From: an uncultured bacterium
GTDB lineage: Bacteria; Verrucomicrobiota; Lentisphaeria; Victivallales; UBA1829
Assembly: GCA_900549045.1 (NCBI GenBank)
Contig: URNE01000178.1
Span: forward strand, 1 to 5,660
Reading direction: 5' to 3'
Length of the DNA stretch: 5,660 bases
The position numbers and the translations under genes are program-made. Every line of letters begins with the position of its first letter. The stretch's first letter is position 1. Shown piece by piece: positions 1-5,660 of the stretch. Below the pieces are notes generated by a model. The model ran no database searches. It was not told where the DNA came from and saw nothing but the letters and a program-made list of their open reading frames with translations.

Positions 1-824
1 CGGAATTCGCGGGAAAATGCAAACTGGTTCCGATAGCCGCAGCGCAGAGATATTTCCTGAACCGAAAAATCCGAATTGGTCAGCAGAGAGGAAGCCAGAT
101 GCATCCGCTGCTCAATCAGATAACGCTTCGGCGTAATCCCGAGCTCCTGCCGAAAAAGACGGTTCAGAAAATCCGTGGAAATATGAAGCCGCGCCGCCAC
201 TTCGTCAAGACGGATTTCATCGGCAATGCCGCGTTCAAGAATATGAATCGCCTCCGCGAGACGGGGACTCGGCGCCGTCTTCGCCGCGCGTCCGATTTCC
301 ATCACCAGCTCCAGCGTCAAACCCGAAATGTGCGGAACGGTCTCCTCCGATTTTTCGCGCAGAAGCTGATAAAGCTCGTGAATCACGGACAGCAGGCGTT
401 CATCGTTTCCGATGCGGATCACCGGTCTGGCAAAAATTCCCATTCCGGAAAGCTGGGAATGCACGAGCTGTCCGCTGATTCCGGCTGTGATCTTGCGGCA
501 GTTCTCGCGAACCGTAAGGTTCTGCGCCGTTCCGGCGGGAAGAATCCACAGGTCATGCGGCTTGAGGATTGTACGCACCCCGTCCTGCTCAATCACCATC
601 TGCCCCTCCAGGATGTATTCGAATTCCGTATTCGGAACGGACGTCTGGGAAAACTTGTAGCCGACGGGAAGAACAATCGGGCAATGCACGAAATCCGTCC
701 ACAGCGGAAGCATGTTGCGGCGTCCGTAATCCCAGACCGCGCTTGCCATGTGGAAACGGATTCCCTTGCGCGTCACTTCGCTCGGATACATCTCGTCAAA
801 AGTCGGCTCGGCGGATTTTGTCAT
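1..824 (-). CDS. AraC-family transcriptional regulator, 3' end cut off by window edge
   Basis: Reading the minus strand from the ATG at 824-822 gives an open frame of 274 codons that is still open at the window edge. It begins MTKSAEPTFDEM and ends FAFSREF. The N-terminal part (about residues 45-105) looks like the cupin-type sensor domain of AraC regulators, with FEYILEGQMVIEQDG and LKPHDLWILPAGTAQ. The C-terminal part holds two helix-turn-helix motifs: the first at about 205-227 (LDEVAARLHISTDFLNRLFR, then GITPKRYL), the second from about 254 (VQEISLRCGYRNQFAFSREF). By the usual family layout only some 15-20 residues are missing. The start lies two bases after the stop of the upstream AraC gene (TGACGATG). 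No strong Shine-Dalgarno is seen, so translation probably depends on coupling. The family is clear from the sequence. The ligand and targets are unknown, and the target may lie beyond the left edge. Confidence 0.9.
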   Translation of the reverse strand, partial: MTKSAEPTFDEMYPSEVTRKGIRFHMASAVWDYGRRNMLPLWTDFVHCPIVLPVGYKFSQTSVPNTEFEYILEGQMVIEQDGVRTILKPHDLWILPAGTAQNLTVRENCRKITAGISGQLVHSQLSGMGIFARPVIRIGNDERLLSVIHELYQLLREKSEETVPHISGLTLELVMEIGRAAKTAPSPRLAEAIHILERGIADEIRLDEVAARLHISTDFLNRLFRQELGITPKRYLIEQRMHLASSLLTNSDFSVQEISLRCGYRNQFAFSREF

Positions 825-826
825 CG

Positions 827-1666
827 TCACACCGTCATGCGGATTTCGCCGGGAGTCCGTCCGGTCGCGTGTCTGATGATGCGGCAGAAATAATTGGAGT
901 CGTTCCATCCAGAAAGCTCAGCGATGCGGTTCAGCGGATAACGAGTTTCACGCAGCAGCGAAACGGCCCGCTGCACCCGCAGCTGAAGCAGATAATCCGA
1001 TGGAGTCATATTCATTTTGCGGCGGAACAGACGCAGTAGCGTCGTCCGCGACACCCCCAAACGTTCCGAAAGGGCGTTGATGTTCAGATTCGGGTTCGGG
1101 AAGTTCGAGCGGCAAATGCGGATTGCCTCCTGAAGCTGACGGTTCTCCAGGGTCTCTTCGCGGTTCGTTCCGCCGGCCGCGGCAAGAATATCCGACACCA
1201 GAACGACCATCTTGCGCCAGCTGTAAGGAGTCAGCTCCTGCAGCCATGCGTCTATCTCCTGAAAAAGTTCAAGCGGACACTCCCCCGCCGGGAAGGGAGC
1301 CGCGGGATAGCTGTACGACCGCATGAAATCCGCCGCGCCGGGTCCGTCAAACGCAACCCAGCGGTACTCCCAGTCCGGCGATGTCGAACGGAAAAAATGC
1401 TGTTCAAACGGAAGACGGTAGAAAAAATCGCCCTTGCGGATTCTGCAGGGAACGGCGCCGGGAGCGCACTCCATCTCGCCCTCCCCCGCGATGCACCAGT
1501 AGAACTGAACAAAGGGCTTTTCCCCGGGCGGGATCGCCTCGAAACTGCCCTGCGCCCGCCGGAAATGTCCCGTCGAGCGCACGTAAAACGGCAATGCGAC
1601 GTTCGGAAACGAATTCAGTTCCGGACGATGCAGGGAGCTGAGAACCGTAAAGCCGTTCCAGTTCAT
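827..1666 (-). CDS. AraC-family transcriptional regulator with cupin-like sensor domain
   Basis: This complete 279-residue protein has the normal length for a sugar-responsive AraC regulator. Residues about 20-110 form the probable ligand-binding cupin domain (FVQFYWCIAGEGEMEC, then IRKGDFFYRLPFEQHFF and WEYRWVAFDGPGA). The DNA-binding half has a first helix-turn-helix at about 196-216 (INALSERLGVSRTTLLRLFR) followed by MTPSDYL. The second lies at about 244-268 (LNRIAELSGWNDSNYFCR) and ends in the family signature TGRTPGEIR. It begins nine bases after the stop of the glycosidase gene. A GGAG four bases before its ATG overlaps the glycosidase stop region, so the two genes are almost certainly co-transcribed. 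From context it is inferred to control the glycosidase gene in response to a galactoside or its breakdown product. The sequence does not show the ligand, or whether it activates or represses. Confidence 0.93.
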   Translation of the reverse strand: MNWNGFTVLSSLHRPELNSFPNVALPFYVRSTGHFRRAQGSFEAIPPGEKPFVQFYWCIAGEGEMECAPGAVPCRIRKGDFFYRLPFEQHFFRSTSPDWEYRWVAFDGPGAADFMRSYSYPAAPFPAGECPLELFQEIDAWLQELTPYSWRKMVVLVSDILAAAGGTNREETLENRQLQEAIRICRSNFPNPNLNINALSERLGVSRTTLLRLFRRKMNMTPSDYLLQLRVQRAVSLLRETRYPLNRIAELSGWNDSNYFCRIIRHATGRTPGEIRMTV

Positions 1667-1670
1667 TCCG

Positions 1671-1676
1671 CTCCTC
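1671..1676 (-). promoter_or_regulatory. Shine-Dalgarno of the first AraC gene, overlapping the glycosidase stop codon
   Basis: On the minus strand the junction reads TGAGGAGCGGAATG. The last two bases of the glycosidase stop TGA are also the first two of GAGGAG, and the ATG follows after CGGA. Ribosomes ending on the glycosidase would therefore stop on the binding site of the regulator. This supports the chosen start at 1666 and suggests coupled translation. The spacer of four bases after GGAG is on the short side. Confidence 0.7.
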
Positions 1677-3441
1677 AGAATTTCAGAGTCAGCAGACCGG
1701 CGCGCGGAATTGCGACCTTCATGCAGCCCGCTTTGAGTTCGCCCACGGGAGCGGGACGTCCCAGCGCGTCAAACGCTTCTGCCGACGCCGGGGCTGCCGC
1801 AAGGTCCAGATAAAGCTCCGAACGCTCGGTCGCATTGACGATGTGGCACGGCTTGCCCGCATCGCACGCGACTTTCACGATCTGTCCGTAATTGTAGACC
1901 GCGATCACCTTCTCCTTCGCCGTTTCCGACGAAACGATCGGGTAGTTCAGCTCCGGGTGATACGGCTTCAGATATCCGTGCAGCAGGACATCGCGGTGCT
2001 CGATGCAGAAGTTCAGCCAGAAACGGAGCATCCGGCGGTGTTCTTCCGGAATCACTTCCAGTTTCACGGAAATCTGCGGTACGCTGAACAGAACATTCAG
2101 CAGCTGAAGCGCCGCGACTTCCGCCGATTCCGCGCAGTTCCATTCGAGCATGTCCGAATGAACCGCGGTCGTCCCCGTCGTCAGACGCAGGTCAAGCGTG
2201 CGGAGACGGTTTGAAAGCACATCCGCCGGGCAGTCCGATGCCCGGAACATATTCCCGTACTTGCGGATCGCCGGTCCGATATAGCTCTGGCGGAACTCAA
2301 TCAGGACATCGGGCTTGATTGCGCGCAGACGGCGCATCGTGTCGGAGAGCAGAAGATCGACGGCCTCGGGCAGACACTTGATGTCACGCCCCGCGTAGTT
2401 CTCCGCAACCGCAGGATCTTCGCCGTCAAAACGCATCGTGTCGATGAAATCCAGTTTGAATCCGTCGATTCCCCATTCGCGCATGGCGTTTTCGTAGATA
2501 TTGATCAGGTACTCGCGGACTTCCGGGAAGCGCGGGTCGAGAACCGCCGTGTTCAGCCCCTTACTTTCATAAAGATATTTTCCCTTGAAACGCTCATACG
2601 CCTTGCTGTGCTCTCCGACGAATGGAACCGAGAACCAGACGACGTATTTCATGCCGAGCTCGTGAATCTTCGCGACATGGGCGGGCATATCGGGGAAACG
2701 CCGCCTGGAAATCTCCCAGTCGCCGCAGAATGCGTAACCGCGCTTGTTGTCATCCGTCTGCCAGCCGTCGTCGACGATGATTCCCTTCATGCCGAACTCT
2801 TTCGCGAGAGCGCACTCGGCCTCCAGCTCCTTGTCGAAAACCTCCTGATGATAGCTGTACCAGGAGGAGTAAATCGGCTCGAATGCGGCAGCGGGCGCGG
2901 GCGACGGCTTGTATGCGGGCATGGCGGCGAACCAGTCGGAAACCGCGCGGATGGCGTCCGCATAGAATATTCCGCGCGTGTCAAAACGCAGTGTCACATC
3001 GTAGGAATGGAGCGGCGCTTCGGGGGCTGTGAAGAGTTCCGCGCGGCATTCCACATCGCAGCGTTCCTCGTGGACTCCGCCGTAAATTTTCACTTCGCGG
3101 ATCGCCTCGGAAATCGCCATGGTGAACCGGTTCTGCCCCTTCTGGTTCAGAAACGCCATGATCGGCGCGGAGGAAGCGAGATTCGACTTGGTTTCGCACG
3201 ACCAGTTCGGCGGAAGATAGCGGTTGTAGTTGACCATCGGCGCCCAGCGGGTCTGAATATCGACCAGCGGAATGAACCAGTGAAGGCTGAACTGCGGAGG
3301 AGGAAGCTCCCCTTCCGTTTCCAGATGCAGATGCACAAGCTCAAGCCCCGGCTCAAGCTCGGTTTTCGTGTGCTCAAGCTTCCACGCGGTTCCGAACTCT
3401 CCGGTTACCGCAATCTCTCCGACGGACGTCTGAATGTTCAT
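1675..3441 (-). CDS. GH36-like alpha-galactosidase (melibiase clan), cytosolic
   Basis: This 588-residue protein has an N-terminal beta-rich domain (about 1-180) and then a (beta/alpha)8 catalytic barrel of the melibiase type. Barrel landmarks are SSWYSYH (192-198), GIIVDDGWQTD (220-230), GMKYVVWFS (263-271), LDPRFPEVREYL (301-312) and WGIDGFKLDFID (323-334). Asp331 in KLDF fits the nucleophile. Asp403 in RASDCPAD fits the acid/base of clan GH-D enzymes. A small C-terminal beta domain follows from about 505. There is no signal peptide or membrane segment, so it should act in the cytoplasm on imported alpha-galactosides. The start is supported by GAGG nine bases upstream and by the gap before it. 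It heads a unit with two AraC regulators, which fits inducible sugar use. Fold and family are well supported. The exact substrate is inferred, and another alpha-linked sugar is possible. Two nucleophile-region features (KLDF rather than the common KWD) mark it as a divergent GH36 branch. Confidence 0.87.
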   Translation of the reverse strand: MNIQTSVGEIAVTGEFGTAWKLEHTKTELEPGLELVHLHLETEGELPPPQFSLHWFIPLVDIQTRWAPMVNYNRYLPPNWSCETKSNLASSAPIMAFLNQKGQNRFTMAISEAIREVKIYGGVHEERCDVECRAELFTAPEAPLHSYDVTLRFDTRGIFYADAIRAVSDWFAAMPAYKPSPAPAAAFEPIYSSWYSYHQEVFDKELEAECALAKEFGMKGIIVDDGWQTDDNKRGYAFCGDWEISRRRFPDMPAHVAKIHELGMKYVVWFSVPFVGEHSKAYERFKGKYLYESKGLNTAVLDPRFPEVREYLINIYENAMREWGIDGFKLDFIDTMRFDGEDPAVAENYAGRDIKCLPEAVDLLLSDTMRRLRAIKPDVLIEFRQSYIGPAIRKYGNMFRASDCPADVLSNRLRTLDLRLTTGTTAVHSDMLEWNCAESAEVAALQLLNVLFSVPQISVKLEVIPEEHRRMLRFWLNFCIEHRDVLLHGYLKPYHPELNYPIVSSETAKEKVIAVYNYGQIVKVACDAGKPCHIVNATERSELYLDLAAAPASAEAFDALGRPAPVGELKAGCMKVAIPRAGLLTLKF

Positions 3442-3450
3442 GATATGAAT

Positions 3451-3454
3451 CCTC
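3451..3454 (-). promoter_or_regulatory. Shine-Dalgarno of the glycosidase gene
   Basis: The minus strand reads GAGG, then nine bases, then the ATG at 3441. The spacing is good and fixes the start. The ATG also lies in a small inverted repeat, TTCAT-ATC-ATGAA (3437-3449). It is too short to claim as a functional hairpin. Confidence 0.65.
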
Positions 3455-3474
3455 GTTTTGTTTCAAGTTTTACA

Positions 3475-3505
3475 AGTACACTACTTCCGGATTCCGCTTG
3501 TGCAA
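3475..3505 (-). promoter_or_regulatory. Weak candidate promoter for the glycosidase-regulator unit
   Basis: The minus strand has TTGCAC (3505-3500) as a possible -35 box and TGTACT (3480-3475) as a possible -10 box, separated by 19 bases. The match to the sigma-70 consensus is poor and the spacing long, which would suit a promoter that needs an activator such as an AraC protein. The -35 candidate lies inside the inverted repeat. This is a suggestion only; transcription could also read through from the hydE-like gene. Confidence 0.22.
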
Positions 3506-3510
3506 GCGGA
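3493..3510. repeat. 18-bp inverted repeat in the intergenic region, possible operator
   Basis: The plus strand reads TCCGCTTG-TG-CAAGCGGA, a perfect 8-bp inverted repeat around two central bases. It lies 9 bases after the hydE-like stop codon. On the minus strand the arms are followed by ATCCGGAAGTAG with no T-run, so it is not a convincing intrinsic terminator for that gene. Its position near the possible -35 box fits an operator better. It shares bases 3507-3510 with one of the 13-bp direct repeats. Confidence 0.4.
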
Positions 3511-3539
3511 CTTTTGTGCTATTTGCCGGACTTTTGTGC
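3507..3539. repeat. Pair of 13-bp direct repeats, 20 bp apart, candidate AraC-type binding site
   Basis: The plus strand carries CGGACTTTTGTGC at 3507-3519 and again, with no mismatch, at 3527-3539. The two starts are 20 bp apart, close to two helical turns, so both copies face the same side of the DNA. AraC-family proteins commonly bind two direct half-sites about 21 bp apart. Two AraC genes lie just downstream in this unit, which makes this pair a reasonable operator candidate. The outer copy falls inside the last codons of the hydE-like gene, and the inner copy touches the last base of its stop codon. A recent small tandem duplication is the plain alternative. Confidence 0.4.
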
Positions 3540-4586
3540 GATCCGGTCGAAATAATGACGCGAATCTCCGTGCTGATCCCACAGAATCTCCTCGCCGATC
3601 GACGCTATCCGCCGTGTAAGCCCGTCGCATGACTGCTGCGAATTCTCATCCAGACTCGGCTTGTTCGCATAGAGCTGATAGCCGCGGCGGTATGACGTAT
3701 CCGTAACGTTCGGCATAATCACGTTCGCCCCGGCAAGCAGTCCGCGCTCGCGCCCGTCGTCCGAAAGAGCCTGAAGCGCTGTCGTCGATGCGATGTTCAC
3801 GTCTTTCAGCAGCAGACGCGTGCAGGCAATCATGCGCAGTCCCCTTTCCAGATGTTCGCGCATGTACTCCGGCGTGAACGCGATCCCCTTCCCGAGCGGC
3901 GTGTCGGCATGCGGAATGTAAGGCCCCATGCCGATCATGTCCAGATCGAATTCCTCGAAAAAACGCAGATCCCGCACCAGATGATCCGTCGTCTGCCCCG
4001 GAAGACCGATCATGACTCCGGAACCGACCTGGTAATCCAGCGCGCGCAGTGAGCGGAGACACTGCCGGCGCGCCTCGAAATCATGAGTCCGGTCATTCGG
4101 ATGAAGCTGATGGTAAAGTTCCGGATCCGACGCCTCGATCCGCAGCAGATAGCGATGCGCGCCGGCTTTTCGCCAGCGTTCGTAAACCGCGGGTTCCTGT
4201 TCGCCGCAGCAGAGCGTCAGCCCGACCCGCCCGTCCGTCCGCTCCATAATTTCACGGACGCAGGATTCGACGAATTCCGTAAATTCATCCGAAACGACTT
4301 CGCCGGACTGCAGAACCACGGAACCGTAATGGTGCTCGTACGCCCAGAGCGCGGAACCGACGATCTCCTCTTTGGAAATCCGATACCGCCTGAGATTGGA
4401 GTTCCCCGCACGGATTCCGCAGTAGAAACAGTTCTTCCGGCAGATGTTGCTGATCTCCACAAGACCGCGAAGACTCACCCGCGGCCCGATATGCCGCAAC
4501 TTCACCTCATAGGCGGAACGGAACAGCGCAGACTGTTCCTCCGGATCCGTCAAGTCAAGAAGATGTTTCAGTTCCGCATCCGTCAT
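3519..4586 (-). CDS. hydE: HydE-type radical SAM protein ([FeFe]-hydrogenase H-cluster maturase family)
   Basis: The 355-residue length is normal for HydE. The radical SAM cluster motif is CX3CX2C at Cys49, Cys53 and Cys56 (ISNICRKNCFYCGIR), followed by the HydE-like NLRRYRISKEEIV (64-76). Other family stretches are VVLQSGE (90-96), RYLLRIEASDPELYHQLHP (145-163), GSGVMIGLPGQT (188-199), MIGMGPYIPHADTPL (217-231) and GANVIMPNVT (286-295). In Thermotoga-type HydE the RYLLR segment continues HET, whereas here it is IEA; the Glu (151) is kept. Near the C-terminus only one Cys (320) remains where many HydE proteins have two or three that can hold a second, non-essential cluster. HydE works with HydF and HydG to build the dithiomethylamine-bearing H-cluster in the cytoplasm. 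Neither partner is visible here. Its ATG shares one base with the mnmA stop (TGATG). PylB and biotin synthase fit less well, because the CRKNCFYCGIR and MGPYIPH stretches are HydE-like. A paralogue with another substrate cannot be excluded. Confidence 0.85.
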   Translation of the reverse strand: MTDAELKHLLDLTDPEEQSALFRSAYEVKLRHIGPRVSLRGLVEISNICRKNCFYCGIRAGNSNLRRYRISKEEIVGSALWAYEHHYGSVVLQSGEVVSDEFTEFVESCVREIMERTDGRVGLTLCCGEQEPAVYERWRKAGAHRYLLRIEASDPELYHQLHPNDRTHDFEARRQCLRSLRALDYQVGSGVMIGLPGQTTDHLVRDLRFFEEFDLDMIGMGPYIPHADTPLGKGIAFTPEYMREHLERGLRMIACTRLLLKDVNIASTTALQALSDDGRERGLLAGANVIMPNVTDTSYRRGYQLYANKPSLDENSQQSCDGLTRRIASIGEEILWDQHGDSRHYFDRIAQKSGK

Positions 4587-5653
4587 CAGTCCACATCCTC
4601 GATCAGACCTCCGCCGAGCATGAGTTCTCCGTCGTAGAAAACGGCCGACTGCCCCGGGGTGGGCGATTTCTGTTCCTCGTAGAACGTCACCGCGACGGAA
4701 CCGTCCGCATTCGGCGCGATCGAACCGGCCGTGCCGACGCCCATCGAACGGACCTTGATCCGCACGTCGCGCGGCGCATCCAGTGCCGGGATGCCGCTCC
4801 AGTTGAGGTCGGTGACGCGGATTTTCGTTTTCTTCAGCATCTCTTCCGGTCCGACGCAGACAATGTTCTTTTCGGGATCGACGCGCACCACGTAGAGCGG
4901 ATGCTTCGCCGCCACGCCGAGCCCGCGGCGCTGCCCGATTGTGTAATTCCAGAAACCGCTGTGCGAACCGACGACCTTGCCGGTCTCGTCGACGATGTCG
5001 CCCTTTTCATCCGAACGCTGGAGAAGTTCGCGGTAGTCGCCCGAATAAAAATCCTGGCTGTCCGGCTTGTCGCTCACCGGAAGCCCGTTTTCCGTCGCGA
5101 TCCGGCGGATTTCCGATTTGCAGTGTTCTCCGAGCGGGAAAAGCACGTTTGCAAGCTGATTCTGCTTCAGACGATAGAGAAAGTAAGACTGATCCTTCGC
5201 CGGATCCACCGCGCGCAGAAGCTGAAAGCGTCCGTCCTGTTCGCGCAGACGCACATAGTGTCCGGTTGCGAACTTTTCGAATTTGATTCCCGCGCGCTTC
5301 GCAACGAACGGGAGAACGCCGAATTTCACAAGGCTGTTGCAGCGGATGCACGGATTCGGCGTACGCCCCGCGCCGTACTCTTCCTGAAAGTTCTCAATGA
5401 CGATTTTTTCGTATTCCGACGAGCAGTCGAACACATGGTACGGGATGCCGATCGTCTCCGCGACCGCCCGGGCGCTCTCGATATCCTCTTTCTCATCCGG
5501 ACCGTAACACGCATTGCGGTGTCCGCCCTTCCACGGATTCTTTCCGCTCCAGATCGCCATTGTCGCTCCGGTCACATCATGCCCGGCCTGCTTCAGCAGA
5601 AGTGCGGCGACTGCGGAGTCGACCCCGCCGCTGAGTCCAACAAGTATCTTCAT
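4586..5653 (-). CDS. mnmA: tRNA-specific 2-thiouridylase MnmA, variant lacking the second catalytic Cys
   Basis: MnmA activates U34 of certain tRNAs with ATP and inserts sulfur to give 2-thiouridine at the wobble position. The 355-residue protein has the ATP-binding PP-loop SGGVDS at 8-13, RTPNPCIRCN at 97-106, FATGHY (128-133), KDQSYFLYRLKQNQL (153-167), the tRNA-binding WNYTIGQRRGLG (235-246), and the C-terminal beta domain ending in PTPGQSAVFYDGELMLGGG (331-349). Cys105 matches the first catalytic Cys. Cys102 makes a CxxC as in the cluster-binding type of MnmA. The segment that normally reads SQDICF instead reads SQDFYSGDY (199-207), so Tyr203 stands where the second Cys is expected. Other Cys residues are 49, 77, 178 and 266. 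The ATG at 5653 gives the typical MKILVGLSGGVDS start; only seven bases lie upstream, so its promoter and Shine-Dalgarno cannot be judged. The stop overlaps the next gene's start. The family call is very secure; the mechanism of this variant is open. Confidence 0.95.
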   Translation of the reverse strand: MKILVGLSGGVDSAVAALLLKQAGHDVTGATMAIWSGKNPWKGGHRNACYGPDEKEDIESARAVAETIGIPYHVFDCSSEYEKIVIENFQEEYGAGRTPNPCIRCNSLVKFGVLPFVAKRAGIKFEKFATGHYVRLREQDGRFQLLRAVDPAKDQSYFLYRLKQNQLANVLFPLGEHCKSEIRRIATENGLPVSDKPDSQDFYSGDYRELLQRSDEKGDIVDETGKVVGSHSGFWNYTIGQRRGLGVAAKHPLYVVRVDPEKNIVCVGPEEMLKKTKIRVTDLNWSGIPALDAPRDVRIKVRSMGVGTAGSIAPNADGSVAVTFYEEQKSPTPGQSAVFYDGELMLGGGLIEDVD

Positions 5654-5660
5654 TCTTTGC

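Noticed and set aside
99..893. Open frame of 264 codons on the plus strand
   Set aside because: It lies opposite the partial AraC gene, whose minus-strand reading gives both helix-turn-helix motifs. The plus-strand product resembles no known protein.
3335..3380. Several close copies of CTCAAGC
   Set aside because: They fall in coding sequence for a Leu-Glu-rich stretch (TELEPGLELVHLHL) and are explained by repeated codons.
3456..3475. Imperfect 9-bp tandem repeat on the minus strand (ACTTGTAAA/ACTTGAAAC) before the glycosidase gene
   Set aside because: It is short, imperfect and in AT-rich leader sequence, so chance is enough to explain it.
3493..3518. Intrinsic terminator for the hydE-like gene
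   Set aside because: The hairpin would have only a 2-4 base loop and no T-run on the transcribed strand. The TTTT beside it lies on the opposite strand, where no gene ends.
2608..3555. Long open frame of 315 codons on the plus strand
   Set aside because: It lies opposite the glycosidase gene, whose protein has clear catalytic motifs. The plus-strand product is Arg-rich with no recognisable domain, typical of an antisense shadow in GC-rich DNA.
4083..4637. Open frame of 184 codons on the plus strand across the mnmA/hydE junction
   Set aside because: It is a shadow of the HydE-like gene, and both minus-strand genes are well supported by motifs.

Overview
The window holds five genes, all on the minus strand, so transcription runs from high to low coordinates. 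In that order they are mnmA (tRNA 2-thiouridylase), a HydE-type radical SAM enzyme, a GH36-like alpha-galactosidase, and two AraC-family regulators. The last regulator runs off the left edge. Coding density is very high. The only real gap is 77 bases, between the radical SAM gene and the glycosidase gene. No RNA gene, mobile element, CRISPR array or convincing intrinsic terminator was seen.

Region by region: (1) 3519-5653 is a two-gene unit. mnmA and the HydE-like gene share one base in a TGATG stop/start overlap, so their translation is probably coupled. (2) 3442-3518 is the regulatory gap. It holds an 18-bp inverted repeat and one of two perfect 13-bp direct repeats set 20 bp apart; the other copy lies in the 3' end of the hydE-like gene. 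(3) 1-3441 is a sugar-utilisation unit. A glycosidase with no signal peptide is followed at once by an AraC regulator whose Shine-Dalgarno overlaps the glycosidase stop codon. A second AraC regulator follows two bases later.

The simplest reading is a housekeeping and maturation pair next to a small catabolic operon. One or both AraC proteins would sense a sugar and control the glycosidase gene, possibly by binding the paired direct repeats in front of it. Two points deserve a second look. The MnmA carries Tyr where the family normally has its second catalytic or cluster-binding Cys, although an N-terminal CxxC is present. The HydE-like gene is coupled to mnmA, with no hydF, hydG or hydrogenase gene in view.

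Organism: a GC-rich anaerobic bacterium is likely, because HydE normally matures [FeFe]-hydrogenase. Cytosolic GH36-like enzymes paired with many AraC regulators recall fermentative gut bacteria such as Lentisphaerota (Victivallis-like) or related PVC lineages. This is a guess from gene style, and no phylogenetic marker was compared.
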